Assembly (NCBI RefSeq): GCF_020382885.2
Contig: NC_058495.1
Location: forward strand, 21,248,127 to 21,312,126
DNA length: 64,000 nt
Reading direction: 5' to 3'
DNA from: Scatophagus argus
Taxonomy: Eukaryota; Chordata; Actinopteri; Scatophagidae
Under the pieces are notes generated by a model, which had not been told where the DNA came from, searched no databases, and saw only the letters and a program-made list of their open reading frames with translations. A program made the translations under genes and the position numbers. Positions 12,263 to 24,904 of the stretch are shown here, piece after piece (the first letter of the stretch is position 1; each line of letters opens with the position of its first letter).

Positions 12263-15200
12263 AGAAATTGCAGCGATAACATTTACAATTTGTTTTTGCT
12301 CTGCCTAAGTCGCCATGCAATCAGCTAATGCAAATGTGATTCCATTAATTATTTAACCTAAAATACAAATTATTAAACTGATTTATAATTTTTTAGTATT
12401 TTGTGCTTCTGCCAAGTCGTCATTTGCAAACAACCATGAGAATTTTATTTCTGTTCACAGCAATCAAAACAAGCAGATTTATGTGTCTGCTGGTTTTAAA
12501 CAACATTTGTCTCACAAGTGAACTCTATCTTAAATTTAGTGGGAAATCTTATTACACCCGCCATAAACTTTGTTGTTTTCTTGTAACCTTTCATTTATTT
12601 TTTTTTGAGAAGTCAGAGTTTCTTTTTTTTCTGCTGTTAAATCCCAGAACAAAGTACTTCCTGTATCTTGACCACAAAAAGAGCAAACAAGTACATGGGT
12701 TCACTGTAGTATAAAGGCCTGCATCCCCTTAAATAGATCAGTTAAAAGCTCAGTGTTGGCCAATCACAAGGTTCTCTCCCTGACAGTCCAACCACAGCAC
12801 ACAGTTAGTTGTTCCTCAGTTGCTGTAGCGGAGGTTTAACATCGAGCATGATGACAAAGATGGCCAAAGAACCAAAGAATGGGCGTGTGAACTCTGCTCT
12901 GCCAAGCTCTTCAGCTGTGCAGAAGCCAAAGGTGGGTATGTCTGCGCTAAAATCAGCTGAGAGGGAAGAATACTATGGATTTAAGTTCGGCACACTGTGT
13001 CTGAGAGACGCGACAGAAGAGTTATGACACAAGGGAGATGTTAACATGACACATTAGTGGGAAAGTGACACACCCAATTCCAAAGAGGCCCGTTAGATTT
13101 ACCAGAACGTACGACACTGCTGCCATATTCTCATGTCAGCGACACCCACAGAAACGTATGAAGAAGGGTGTTGAATAGTACATGTGCAGTGACAACTGCA
13201 GTTTGAATTTCAAACCCGACCCCATCTGTTCATATCTCATCTCGGATCTCGCTCTCTCACACTTCTCGACGAATACATAAAGTTCACTTAACATTAGCTT
13301 TTCAAATCACCAAAAAAAACATGCTTTCTTCTCTTTCATTTCCTAACAGCAGTGAAAAATGTCTGTTTTCTCATCTGCAGTGCCACCAGTTTCACCAGCA
13401 CTTTTCCTGGATGTGAGTTTGTTATATTCCAGAGACATAATATGGTCCCAGAGGGCTGGACTTGCTATCCAGGTTGTGTTAAACTCACCAGGGTGCACAC
13501 GTTGTTGTCTGAGCAGGAGCTGAGCCTAAATCAGCCAGGCTTTGCCGACAGCAACCGAGAGACACAATTATCTACCCTATTGATAGGTAGGTTGTATACA
13601 TGGGGCCAGGGGGGCTGGGGAAAGGGAAGGGGCTGTCAGGGGGTGGGGGCTGAGTTAACCTTTGTGGCTTGTGTTTCTACTGTGCACTAATGGACGCCTG
13701 TCATCGTTACGGACAGAAACAGGAGGGCGCCTGCCAGCTGCATGACCCCCATAAAACAGAGCAGGAAATCCTAGCAGAGAATGAAAGGGACACAGAGATC
13801 TCTCCTTTTCTTTTTTTTCTAAAATTCTCTTTCATGATCCTTCCTTCACCCTCTGGATTCTTATTTAGGCTGCAGAACTGCAGTGTCACTCATGAAACAG
13901 GAGAATATGCTGTGCATCCACTGCAGGCATGAGGAGTTGTGGCTGTGGGTACTGGAATGCATATTAAATGATTAGTCACTTTCACATCAGTTGTGCAGTT
14001 CATTTACCCCTGTTGTTTATGCTAGTAAAACCCTTCTGTTTTTCACCTCCGTTAACAGGCTCTGGCTGTTTTATAATGTTTCCGTCACGCTGGGAGGAAC
14101 CTGTATAATCATTACATACAGTAGTTCACCCTTTGCTCTGTAAGATAAAGTCCAGGGTCTGTAATGTGACAGGACTTTGTCACACTTTCCTCAGTGGTGT
14201 CCACTTAAACGTGACGAGCGCTTTATCGCAGGGCCTTTCTATCAGATCCCCAGGAGTTCATGCACAAACACGCTGAACACGACGTCCCCAGAAAGTCAGA
14301 TTCCTTATTACAGCCAATAAGATAGCAAGACAGGTTTTATTGTAGTACTGAGGCTACACATTAATCCAATCTGTTGGAGACTGCAGTGCTCATCATGTGA
14401 TAACTTTAGTCATTACCAGTGGTACAATCATAATTACACTGGAACCATGCAGGATGTGGCAACAGGAAAAACGTCTTCATAATGCAAGTAGCAGTTAAGG
14501 CAATAAAAAAAAGCAGAAAGACATTTTTCTGATAAAAAGAACTATTAAAAATTTAGTAGGCAGCAGGTAGTGTAAAATTAAAATGTATTTTAAAGAATAT
14601 GTGTCCCTCTGTGATAAGAAAGTGCACATACACATGAATGTTTCCATGTATGCGTGTGTGTATGTGTGCTATGTCCATGGAGACGTCTGTGTGCGTGTGT
14701 GATTGCTGCATGATTCACAGTGTCACAACCGTGCGCAGAAACGACTGGACATCCTGACCGGAAACCACAGCCGTCGAAGCTGCGTTTTCCTGCGACATAC
14801 AACCTAACACTCTCACAAAGAGTCACTTGACTGGACCCTCATATAGGAAGTGAAAGAGGAAGCCCCTCGTCCATCCTGTCCTCCATTCCAATCTCTGCAC
14901 TGCGATTCACGTGAAGCCGCACTTATAGATGAGTGTGAGCCTTTACTGTTGCAAAACAACCGCAAAAGAACTGGCTGGGGCTGGAAATGGCTTGCTATTG
15001 GGCATCAAATGTCTGGTCAGTTGACACTTAGCCACATAAGATAAATGTCAATCATTACAGCGAATGCAGAATTAACTGATTGATCACCAGGGCTTGTTTC
15101 AAACAAAAAAGAATATTTACTCAGCCGATCAACTGATTCCTATTTGTCGGGCCATTTTGTATCTAATCTCTGGCAGTTTTTGTGACAGTCAGTCAGGAGT

Positions 15201-15909
15201 TCTTCAACAAGATACTCAGTGTTTAGACAGTCAAGCTGGACCGAATCAACACTGTCCAGAAAAGATGGGTATGATATCACAGATGGAAGTGGTGAGTGAT
15301 GTTCGACCGTGGGGTCTGTTGGCCTCGGCCTTCCCTCATGGCTCGAGGCCCCTGGCTGTGTTCATTGGTGACAGTGTACGTAGCCTGGCAGCCCGCATTC
15401 CTCTGCCTCTCTCCACACAATGGTGAGTATCTGCAGCATTCCTCTGTCTGTGTCTGCTGTCTGAGATGCAGCCAGGCCTTGGCCAAACCCCAGCACTCAG
15501 GTTGGCATCATGTTTAACTGATTCCGACGGACACGCATTGGGTGTTTTCACTGAACACCGGGCATCTACAGGCGTTGCTCATTGTGCACAAGCGAGTCAT
15601 AGTTAAAACTAGAGTGAGCGTGCTGTCAGATTAGTCGCTCACAATGCCAAAAAAAAGGCCTCTGCAGAGGAGATTTTGAAATAAATTTAGGAGATGATGA
15701 TGCTGCCCCTTTAAGGTGCTTCATCATCTCACTCTGACTTCTTTTTTCCATGCAGTCATTCTTTTCTCTCAACGTGCTTTTTTTTAAATTTTTTTTTAAA
15801 AATGTAAGCATGTATATTCTAAAACATTTTCACTGCTCTTCATCCTACTCCAGCTATTTTGCTTTCTCTCTTGCTCTGATGCCACAGCCGTGCAGACACC
15901 TTTCCCTCC

Positions 15910-15922
15910 TGCTGACTCAGTA
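15910..15922. promoter_or_regulatory. Candidate Maf recognition element (T-MARE)
   Basis: TGCTGACTCAGTA matches the 13-bp T-MARE consensus TGCTGACTCAGCA at 12 of 13 positions, including the whole TGACTCA core. It lies about 2.6 kb downstream of the mafb stop codon and could mediate autoregulation. A TRE core this good will also bind AP-1, and no occupancy can be inferred. Confidence 0.45.
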
Positions 15923-15958
15923 GCCAGCCTCAGGCGCCGTGGGCTTGGGGTGTTGGTG

Positions 15959-15973
15959 GTGTGTGTGTGTGGG

Positions 15974-16005
<32 letters not shown>

Positions 16006-16006
16006 A
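15959..16006. repeat. (GT)n microsatellite, interrupted
   Basis: Imperfect GT repeat with GGG and TTT interruptions, followed by a G-rich run. Confidence 0.9.
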
Positions 16007-16977
16007 GGAGGAGGGGGGGGGCCCGCGGCTCCCACATCAGGCCCACCAGCCTATCACATGCTAGGGAAAAGAGCTGGCTAATCGTTTCTACAGTGGCACC
16101 CTGCACACTGTCACACAGTACCACAAACCGCTCTTCTCACCCAACACTTCTACTCTATTATTCCGCTGTTGCTTAGAAATCCACATGTGATGCATGTACG
16201 CAAGTGCACAAAAACCCACGACACAGAACAAAGAAATGCAATGTTTGAAAAACCACACGTCTACCGTACGTCAGTTTGTGCAATGTGAAATATATGCAAG
16301 TATGAAAATAAAAGCACATCCCGCACGCAATTTATTCCAGTTTTTCATGCTGAAAACGTACACTTAGATCACATTCTGGAAATTTTTAGTTCATGCTGAG
16401 CTCTCTGCATTTTAGTATTTTAGCCGATTATGTCATTTACAAATTATACCAATCAATGAACACAATGTGTAACTAAACAGATTTAACAACAAAAGTCTTT
16501 TGCTGTCCCAATGAGCATTTTATGTATAATAAATATATTTAAACACTTTTAAAACAGAAGAATACTCATTTTAAAATGAAACAGTGCCCGTGAACAAAGT
16601 CGTACTGTGCCACATAGAGAAGGCACCGTAACATGAAAATATAGAGGAGCATTATTCATTGCCATAACCATTTGGCTATTTTCTGCTACATCCTTGAGGT
16701 TCACAAACACACTCATTTACATCCTGTACTCCTTCAGGGATTGGGCCTGTTCCCAGAAGGAAAGTGCTTTTGCACCTGTGGTGTGATTTCAGAGCTGCTT
16801 TCCCTCAATGGAGGGGTGAGGTCAATACTGTCAGGGGTCACACATGAAAAGAGAACCTGGTTTTTAGGCTAAAGGGTGGCGCCGTTAGCAGAGCCACCTG
16901 CTCAGCTGAACTCCCACAGAGGGTGAACAGTCAGAACAAACCTCCTCCGACAGAGTGAAAAACCCTGTGAGGTTCTG

Positions 16978-16980
<3 letters not shown>

Positions 16981-17009
<29 letters not shown>
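16981..17009. repeat. (CA)n microsatellite
   Basis: About 14 AC units. Confidence 0.95.
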
Positions 17010-17011
<2 letters not shown>

Positions 17012-17942
17012 CCGTCAGAGAGGTTATAAGCTCAATTTACAGTGTGACCACTTATCTCACTTTATCACAGTGGCCTTGGAACTATTACAGTCCTCCAAAT
17101 ATTACTGTAGTGCTGAACTGAGAATGATCTGTGTACAGGAAATTTGCTTGAGGATTTCAAAACGTAACCGGGCAGGGAAGGAAAAAAAAAAAACAGATCA
17201 AGTGAGAAAATTCCTCAGAAGCCGGGCAGAGGAACGCTGAGCAGTGTGCCGTGGTTGTTGTTTCTCTCTTCCTGTTAATGAATGCAGAGGCGATCTGTTT
17301 GTCTGAGGAAGAGAGCAGAGGGGAAGCCTGATTTCCACTCCATTTTATCTGTGCCCCACAGCCCCTGCCAGTCAGCCCTCCTGTGCTTTCACATGCCGGG
17401 GTCCCACAGGAAGCAGCACTCCATGAAGGGCAAAGGTCGGGGAGGAAAGAAAGCCACTCGTCCTTTCATTCACCACCAAATCAACAAATACACAGCGCCG
17501 TGACTGTTACTGCACTCCTTCCTTTGGCTTTCGGGTAAAATACTTGTAACACAAGAATGAAGTGACAGTCAGAATATGACTTTATGAGTACTTTAAATTT
17601 TTATTGTGCCGTAGTATAATTTTAGGGTAGAACTTTCTAGTGCACATATGCTTGGTAGTCAATTTAATTTTGTATTTTATATACTAAACACTGACTGAAA
17701 GACTTTAGTGCCACAATTTTATTCTGTGCACACAGATGTGCATGACATATTATCTTATATGGATTCAGGAGTTTAAACTATCTTTTTATATGTGTGAGTA
17801 TGATTATTAAAAATAAATAACAATGCCATGATGAAAAAGACAACGGTGCGCGTGAGGTAAATGTTTCATCGTTTTGTTTTTTTTTTTGTCAAATAGTAAT
17901 TCCATCAGTAGATGAGACACAACTTTAAAAAGTCACAACAGG

Positions 17943-18533
17943 TTTATTGATCCACAGTAAATGAAAAACATAGTAGATGAGAAACAATTTGCATAATTAT
18001 ATATTATCTTAAAAAGAAAAGCAAATAATGAACACGTCTGTCCAGCAGAATCAGCTTCATAAAAATAACCGAAATGTCATCTCGAGCATTCATTCCTTTC
18101 AGTATTCCAGTTTTCTATTTTAAGGAAGCGTGAAACACAAAATATAATTTGAGCTACAAAAACTAAGCAAAGCAAAAATCACCAAAATGAGGACTGAGCA
18201 GTAACTGAACGGGCAGAATTAAAATTGTATATTCATAAAAAGGGAATATTCTCTGATTTCAAGTATCTTTCAGTCTTTCAGACAAAATACAGATATGTCT
18301 GTATAAAATAAAAACATCTCATACATGTCCTGCATGCATGCTCCATTGGAAATTTTCCATTCACAACCTGCCTAGTTGTATCTACTACATTTATTTGAGT
18401 GATATCTTTAAGTCCAACACTAATTAGCATAGAACTTGGGGAATCCGTGGGACTGTTTGCAAAGGAGCAAGTTGAGCTGTCAACACAATGCGTCCCTATG
18501 GAGAAGAATCAGTTCTGCAGGAAATTAACAAAC
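17943..18533 (-). other. mafb: mafb 3' UTR with poly(A) signals
   Basis: AT-rich sequence follows the stop codon. On the minus strand AATAAA signals occur at 18,390-18,395 (proximal) and 17,943-17,948 (distal). The distal end is taken as the UTR limit; the actual cleavage site is inferred. Confidence 0.5.
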
Positions 18534-19520
18534 TCACATTAAATACTCGGGTGAGGAAGGACTGTCACTGGTCGAGCCAGTTTCGTGGTAACAGTTTGCA
18601 CCGGACAGTTTCTCGCATTTGAGTTTGTATGCATCCCTCTCCCGGATCAGCCTGTTCAGTTCGTGTTTCAGCTGCTCGACCTGTGACACCAGGCTGGTCT
18701 TTTCGTGCTCCAAAATATGTTTCTGCTGGACGCGCTTGAAGCGACAGGACTGTGCATAACCTCTGTTTTTCAGGGTCCGGCGCTTCTGCTTCAGGCGCAT
18801 CACCTCGTCCTTGCTGAGGCCTCTGAGGAGCCGGTTGAGCTCCCTGACGGACATGGACACCAGCTGTTCGTCTGAGAAGTGAGCTTCGGCGTTGGATCGC
18901 CTGTCGTGGCGGCTGTGCGGTTGTTGGAGGAGCTGGTGCTCACTGAGGATCTGCTGGGTCTCCGGCGACTGGGGGGACGCGCACCCCATGTCATCTTTCA
19001 GATAAGGGTCTTGGCAGTGACTGCTGGGGATGCCTTGCATGTCGGGGTGACCCGGCAGTCCCGGATAGTGCTGGACAGGCTCGTTCAGGTGGCCGTACCC
19101 TTCATAATCAGCTTGGAAGGGTGGCGGATGGTGACCGTGGGGCGCAGATGGATGTCCCTGTTGCCCCGTGGCGCCGATTAGGGCCTCCATTGCGTCCTCG
19201 GGTGTCAGACCAAAACTTTCGGGGTACATCTGCTGAGGGTAACCCCCGTTGTTGGGTATCCAGAAGTGGTTTCCCCCGGGGTTATTTCTCTGCTCGTTCG
19301 GATTGAGGTTTGGCGATGAGGGTACTGAGTTGCAAGGTGTGCTGCCAGGGGTGGAGGAAACGGAGTCTGGTCTCTGGAGCTGGCTGCAGGGCCCGATGAA
19401 GGACCTGTCTATCCCCTGCACTGCCTCCTTCTTGACGCCGAACTTCATCAAGTCGAAGTCGCTGACGAAGTCCATGGTGTTTTTCTGCAGTCCCAAATGT
19501 GAGTGCGCCTCAGCGGTCAT
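18534..19520 (-). CDS. mafb: Large Maf bZIP transcription factor (MafB type), single exon
   Basis: Intronless frame of 328 residues. The open frame extends upstream to a TTG at 19,556, but the first ATG after the in-frame TAG is at 19,520, and [11 protein letters not shown] aligns with the usual large-Maf N terminus, so that start is chosen. Residues 17-65 are the acidic Ser/Thr/Pro transactivation domain ([10 protein letters not shown], then [18 protein letters not shown]). Residues near 105-115 hold the EDAMEALIG box. From residue 216 the extended homology region [19 protein letters not shown] leads into the basic region ([17 protein letters not shown]) and a leucine zipper. The tail SDSPSSPE is MafB-like. 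Two sumoylation-type sites (VKKE near 30, LKCE in the zipper) are kept. The family binds MARE sites as dimers and acts in hindbrain, myeloid and pancreatic development. The long His tracts of mammalian MafB are absent. Which teleost duplicate (a or b) is undecided. Confidence 0.92.
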   Translation of the reverse strand: MTAEAHSHLGLQKNTMDFVSDFDLMKFGVKKEAVQGIDRSFIGPCSQLQRPDSVSSTPGSTPCNSVPSSPNLNPNEQRNNPGGNHFWIPNNGGYPQQMYPESFGLTPEDAMEALIGATGQQGHPSAPHGHHPPPFQADYEGYGHLNEPVQHYPGLPGHPDMQGIPSSHCQDPYLKDDMGCASPQSPETQQILSEHQLLQQPHSRHDRRSNAEAHFSDEQLVSMSVRELNRLLRGLSKDEVMRLKQKRRTLKNRGYAQSCRFKRVQQKHILEHEKTSLVSQVEQLKHELNRLIRERDAYKLKCEKLSGANCYHETGSTSDSPSSPEYLM

Positions 19521-19800
19521 ATTAAACAACAAGCTGGTCGCTTCAAAAAGCTCCAAATATACACGCTATTTCATGCAGTCAGTGAAGGCACCCTTAGTTT
19601 AAAAAAAAAACAGTAATATGTCCAAAGTTTGATTTCAGCACAAACGGGAAAAAAACCGTGAAAGCTTTTCAGCTTATCAAACTCTGCACCGCGCAGGCTG
19701 TTTGGCTTCAACAGTCACACACTGAAAGTCCACTGATGCCAGCAGACTGGACGCACCTCTGCCTGCTCAGGAGACGCGCACTTTCTTCATAAAGCTGCAT
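19521..19800 (-). promoter_or_regulatory. mafb: mafb 5' UTR and core promoter region
   Basis: Sequence directly upstream of the start codon on the minus strand. No clear TATA box was found; a weak CTTTATGAAG sits at about 19,783-19,792. The transcription start cannot be placed from sequence alone. Confidence 0.4.
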
Positions 19801-19870
19801 TGACATGAAGTCACGCCCTCCAGACTACACCTCCGCGCTCCTCTCCAATGAAAACACGCCGAAGAGCACA

Positions 19871-19878
19871 ATTTGCAT
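19871..19878. promoter_or_regulatory. Octamer motif upstream of mafb
   Basis: ATTTGCAT, a perfect POU-factor octamer, about 350 bases upstream of the mafb start codon and likely within its promoter region. A single 8-mer match is weak evidence by itself. Confidence 0.4.
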
Positions 19879-22031
19879 AAAAGCTACGAGCCTGCGCTTA
19901 TGAGCTGTTCGTGATGATCATTTGACCAAAACCTATAAAAGCACAGCGGTACATTATCCTCTGTACTGTGTTTATTCTCTCATTCGACTTATCCGCTATT
20001 TATCCCACAGGCTCTTCAGATTTATTACAGTGTGTTTACGACCAAGCCAGAGCTACACATTTGGATACTTTTAATAAGTAAAATCATTATACATATGAGA
20101 TCATTCTTATTTACCTTCTTCAAATCTATACTAATACAGCTCAACAACGATATGAAATTTTCTTTCAGCCTTAATTTGGCTCATATTTGTGTCTGAATTT
20201 GTGCTGATTGTTGTCGCCATGGCTGCCTAATTTCACTTAAACAATAAAAAGGAAGCTCGGAGACAAATCATTAGACATGGTTGCGTTCTTTAGGAAGTAC
20301 ACGGGAGAACACTGCCATCTTGTGTCCATTAGTCTACACTGCAACAAGCGCCAATATGAATATCCACATTGTTTTAATGAGGCCAGTAAACCGCTCCTTC
20401 TGTCTTCTTTTAATTGTTTGTTTTATATGGTTCTGATTTGTTTTATTTTTGGGAATAGTGCAATGCTAAGAATTCTGGGATATTCTCACAGTCTGTGGGA
20501 TTGTGCGCATATGCAACATGTGGGTGTGCAAGCACAAAACATCTGTGGATGGGCCCTGGGATTTTTCTACAGTAGGCAGACCCAAAGCCCTGACAGCCAG
20601 AGAAGCGGTTGAAGGTTTTAAGAGAGCATCTCATCAGAAATCTTGAGCTGCCTGGCAACAGCTCGGCAATGAAAACTTCTGGTCTGTTTCAGGATCTGTT
20701 GGCTAATTCAGGAATGTCACCCCTAGTGGCATCCAGAGGTGACAGCAAAGGGTTAAACGAAGTTCCTGCACTGAGGTGACCCTCTCAGACAGTGCTTACT
20801 CCAAAGACAGTGTACGCTTCGCTGACAAGATAGAGGAACGAAGCCAAAACCAATAGAAAATTCTGCATGAGAGTGCCGAAGCATTGTTTCAGTCAGTATT
20901 AGTTGCTGGGAATAAAGGAAAAGAGGAGACAGTGTGACTGAGGCAGGATGGCTCAGGGACACATATTAGGATCTATGCCAGCAGAGAAGGGTCACAGTAT
21001 TGGGTATAACTTATGCTAATGACAGGATGCCGACAGCCTGAGTGCACAACACAAGCCAACATCATATTTCACTAGAAGAATATCCATCCAACAAAACAGT
21101 CATGCCCCAAAGTATTCATTTTTATACACCAGTATAATCAATACAAATCAAATCATAACCTCAGCAGCTCTTGGAAACAAGGCTTCACTTCATTTGCACC
21201 CGAGAAATGAGACCGTTATGCACTTAAGGACGATCAATTTGGCATCAGTCTGTCTGCAGAAATGCTTGCGGCCTCCACCAGTCACGTAGCATGCGGCTCA
21301 GGTTAGTTAGCTAGTTGGTGTTTAGGTCGACCAATTCTATTTAAGTAGGCGGGATTTATATGTTGTCAGACAGGCTTTAAGCACGGAAGCTGTCACATGC
21401 CAACCACCATTTTACACGACCTGTGTTGCCATCAAGGCATCTCTCTCCGGTTTTCTGTTGCCAGACAACCACTAAAATGTGACTTCATTCAAGTGCAACC
21501 ATGATTAACAATCTGACGCAAACAGTGTGACTTCTAGGAAACTGTAAAATCCACAGACAACTCAAATAACGCAGAGTTTCATTTATTTTGCGCTGCAGAA
21601 TTTGAAAATTTTGAAGATGACCGCAAAGTGCTTCTGAGGTACGACTATTAGTGTGGTATTCTACGATCAAATAAACAAACCCTTCTCGAGAGCAACCAGA
21701 AAACGCATCACAACATTCACTGTCTGGCCATTGTTGTCTGATTACCACCATGAAGGCAATTAGTAAAGGTTTATCATGTGGATATAAACAGTCATTCATT
21801 TATTCCTCTCAAAATGCTGAAAAATGTGACTATGGGACAACAGCGGGAAAGCCAAACATGCCCTGAGGTACCTATCCTGACAGATATGCACCATGTCTTT
21901 GTCCCTCTCTCTTTCTGTATACACAACATCTTTCCCACATGGCAATGGGGTTCTGTGTCTTTCAGTGGCTGTTTTGTAAATACAAAAGGCCATAACTAAG
22001 AGTTAGCTTCACTTAACTTTCTATTCCACAG
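19879..22031. other. Intergenic between divergent mafb and deptor
   Basis: Mafb (minus) and deptor (plus) diverge from here. The deptor start codon follows an acceptor (ending at 22,031), so at least one non-coding deptor first exon probably lies in this interval, but I could not place it. Open frames here have no recognisable content. Confidence 0.5.
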
Positions 22032-22040
22032 ATAACAAAC

Positions 22041-24610
22041 ATGGAGCGAACAAGTAGCATTAGGAGAAAAGCCATGGCCAGACAGCATAAAGGAGAAGTC
22101 ATGATTGCTGGAGAACAACTCAGGTATGAGGGGAGGGTGGGGGAAGTCTGACAGTTGAGGCTTAAGATTCAACTTCTACGGTTAAACATATGAATGCTTT
22201 GAAGCTTGAAGTTCAAGCTAACTGTGGCTAATTTGAACTTAACATCAAGGTTGAGGCTTCACGACGGAAAGCTGATCAAGGACCGACGCTACCACTTGCG
22301 CACGTATCCCAACTGCTTTGTAGCACAGGAACTCGTAGACTGGCTCGTGAGCCATAAGGAAGCCCCAGATCGAGCAACCGCGGTCTGCCTCCTGCAGCAC
22401 CTCATGGATCATGATATCATTCACCATGGTAAGAAGAAAGCACTCAGACAGGTTTCAGCTACGTGATACTGAAAGACTTTCTGTGTAAGGGAAAAATAAT
22501 GTTATTGGAGGTTTTATTTAGAGAATTGCTGACTTCAAAACCTATTTGAACCTGTATGTTGCCTTTTCTTAGTCTGTGATAAGAGGACAGTATTCAAGGA
22601 TGCCAAACTGCTGTACCGTTTCCGTAAGGACGATGGCACATTTCCCTTCAATACTGAGGTGAAGATCTTCATGCGAGGCCAACGACTGTATGAACAGTAA
22701 GAACTGCTTGGATTATCTTGTTTGAGTGGCAGCGGCTGACCTTGAAGTGCAATGTCAATCACAGTCATGATCAAACACAAACACACACACCACTATTATT
22801 ACGAGGCCGGGGTTACAATTTCACTGTGAGATAATAATAATTTAGTGCATTGAAATGTTGTTTCAAGGATTTCTAAAGAAAAACTTCCACGCTATGAAGC
22901 ATCTCATTTTCATTTTCATGTCTGTGTCTTCAGTCTCATAGGGGAAAAGAACTCCATCCTGCAGCTACGAGAGGAACATGGCGTTGCATATCAGCGCTCT
23001 TTTCCTGGCTGCAAGTTAATTGACTGGCTCATCCAGAACGGAGAGGCGGAGAGCCGACGTCGGGGACTGGAGCTGTGTCGTGCATTGCAGGAGCATGGCA
23101 TCATTCAGCACGGTGAGGGATGTCCTCGTTTGCCCTCGGATGTATGGCACCAGGAATGAGCTGCCTGTCAGTGGCTGCTGCAGGGAGGCCAGCTGGGAAT
23201 TTTGCATTCTAAAGCAAATAGACTCAACAACTCTTTACGCACCATCACATTAACTCTAAAATGTGTTCCCCTGTTGTTTTGTTCTCTCTCTCTTTCCCAA
23301 TACCCACCACTAGTGGCAAAGAAGCACGACTTCTTTGACAGTGGACTGCTCTACCAGTTCTGCATTAATTTTCGCCGCCGTCGCCGCCTATCTGAACTCT
23401 TAAATGAAAGTGAACAGGATGACAGCGAAGATGCACCAGTGTCGACACAAGAGGACAATCATACTGACAGTCCATTTGTTCTGCGAAAAAGTCAGCTTCA
23501 GGAAGACAACAGTGCTTTCCATTCTGGTAAAAAAAAAAAAAAAAAAAAAAAGATAAATAATAACAATAATAATAACAATGATTCTCTGCCCTTTTTGCTC
23601 TTCCTACACTTTGTGAGCGTGAATGCTAAATACTCAATACTAATTTTACTGTTCATTAAATTATAGTGGGGTCCAGCACAGACCTGAAACAGGTTACCAG
23701 CGGGCGTAGAGGCAGCTTGAATTCCCTTCAGCTTCACTCATCTGGATTTTCACCTCTTGTCCAGCTGCCTTCTACTTCAGTGGTGAGATGCAATCCTAAA
23801 TCAGGTAAGTGTGTAATTAATATTCATGTGACCAACATTTAGATATGTCTTAGAAGACAAAGACATTAGGGGTACTTACTCTTGCCTGTGTTTCATTGTT
23901 CCAACCTGCAAAATGGTGAAATCTTTTAATAATTTTACAGTACTCAGAAGAAATTTTACATGTGAAGAGTTACTGGCACCTGGTGCACCCTTCATCAAGA
24001 AAGTATTGACGGTGAGTTACTGCAATGACATAATTGTGGCTATTTAAGAGCTAACATGTATATCATTCAGTATAACTTGAACAACAGCCCTCCAAAGTCT
24101 CTGATAGCCTACTTAGGCCCATTCATATTAGAAAACTGACTCAACACATTCTTAAAGAGGTTATTTTGCCAAGTGAATCACTGAAGTTGTATCCCACCTA
24201 CTCGAGTATATGAAAGTAACATTAAATTTCTATGGAACATGTGATTTATCTCACTGTCCGGCCGACACAGGTGATAGGAGATGCCCTGGGCTGGGGTTTT
24301 GTTGTCAGAGGCATGGCTCCCTGTTATGTGCAAGCTGTTGACCCTGGAAGCCCAGCAGCAGCGGCTGGAGTTAAGGTTAGATATGCTATATGTTACAAAG
24401 ATGGCACTGAATGAGAAAATTCTAACAGTGCATATTTGACTGAGACAAAAGTAAGACGTACGTACATCACACCATTGCTTTCAGGTGCGGCAGTTCTTGT
24501 GCCAGGTGAATGGGCGCTGTGTTCTCTACCTGGACTACAGGACAGTCTCCAGACTGGTGATGACAGGAACTCGCACTGTTGTACTGGAAGTTATGGAACC
24601 ACTAGAATGA
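22041..24610 (+). CDS. deptor: DEPTOR-type mTOR-interacting protein (two DEP domains, PDZ), 9 coding exons
   Basis: Exons with matching phase: 22041-22123, 22250-22428, 22573-22696, 22934-23112, 23314-23526, 23667-23804, 23941-24011, 24271-24375, 24485-24610, giving 405 residues (human DEPTOR 409). DEP1 spans about residues 28-128 (IKDRRYHLRTYPNCFVAQEL, then FRKDDGTFPFNTEVKIFMRG). DEP2 spans about 129-215 (CKLIDWLIQNGEA, then LLYQFCINFRRRRRLSELLN). A serine-rich linker follows, then a C-terminal PDZ domain from about 330 (GDALGWGFVVRG, SPAAAAGVKVRQF). DEPTOR binds mTOR through the PDZ end and inhibits mTORC1 and mTORC2. The start ATG lies 9 bases past a splice acceptor, so a 5' non-coding exon is expected. 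The SCF degron in the linker is altered. Order of domains rules out PREX, which has further catalytic regions. Confidence 0.93.
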
Positions 24611-24865
24611 CAACAGCAATTACTATGTGTGTGTGTAATAATTGCATCTGCTGTAACTGAAATATATTAAATATATATAATTTTTTAATAGAATCTTTTT
24701 TCACAATTATTCACCATGGGCATTTGTTAATTTGTGGAAAAGCCATGAAAATCGAAATGTAGGCTGCAACAAAAGTAGGTAAACTACAAATTTTCATATA
24801 CCTGAATTCATGAACAAATGTAATTTTTTTAATGACTGAAAATAAAACATTGAATTCATACGGCC
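24611..24865 (+). other. deptor: deptor 3' UTR with poly(A) signal
   Basis: Short AT-rich tail with AATAAA at 24,841-24,846. The next gene's promoter begins only about 50-70 bases further on. Confidence 0.6.
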
Positions 24866-24904
24866 ATAATTAATACTAACTTTTGGCCATGTAGCCATTG
24901 CTCA

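Larger units (their letters stand above)
12263..17942. other. Intergenic region 3' of mafb
   Basis: No exon could be supported. Open frames up to 112 codons show no domain and no conserved splice context. The region holds GT (15,959-16,006) and CA (16,981-17,009) tracts and a near-perfect Maf recognition element at 15,910-15,922. Large Maf genes usually sit in gene deserts with distant enhancers, so regulatory DNA is plausible here, but this is inference. Confidence 0.5.

Noticed and set aside
12809-13027. 72-codon frame rich in Lys/Ser
   Set aside because: No recognisable protein and no neighbouring exons.
19521-19556. Twelve-residue N-terminal extension of the Maf protein ([11 protein letters not shown])
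   Set aside because: It would start at TTG; the first ATG after the in-frame TAG is at 19,520 and fits the family N terminus.
20277-20612. 111-codon frame between mafb and deptor
   Set aside because: Cysteine- and phenylalanine-rich composition typical of random AT-rich frames; no homology recognised.
22041-24610. PREX-type exchange factor instead of deptor
   Set aside because: PREX proteins also have DEP and PDZ domains, but the gene ends right after one PDZ and aligns with DEPTOR from end to end.
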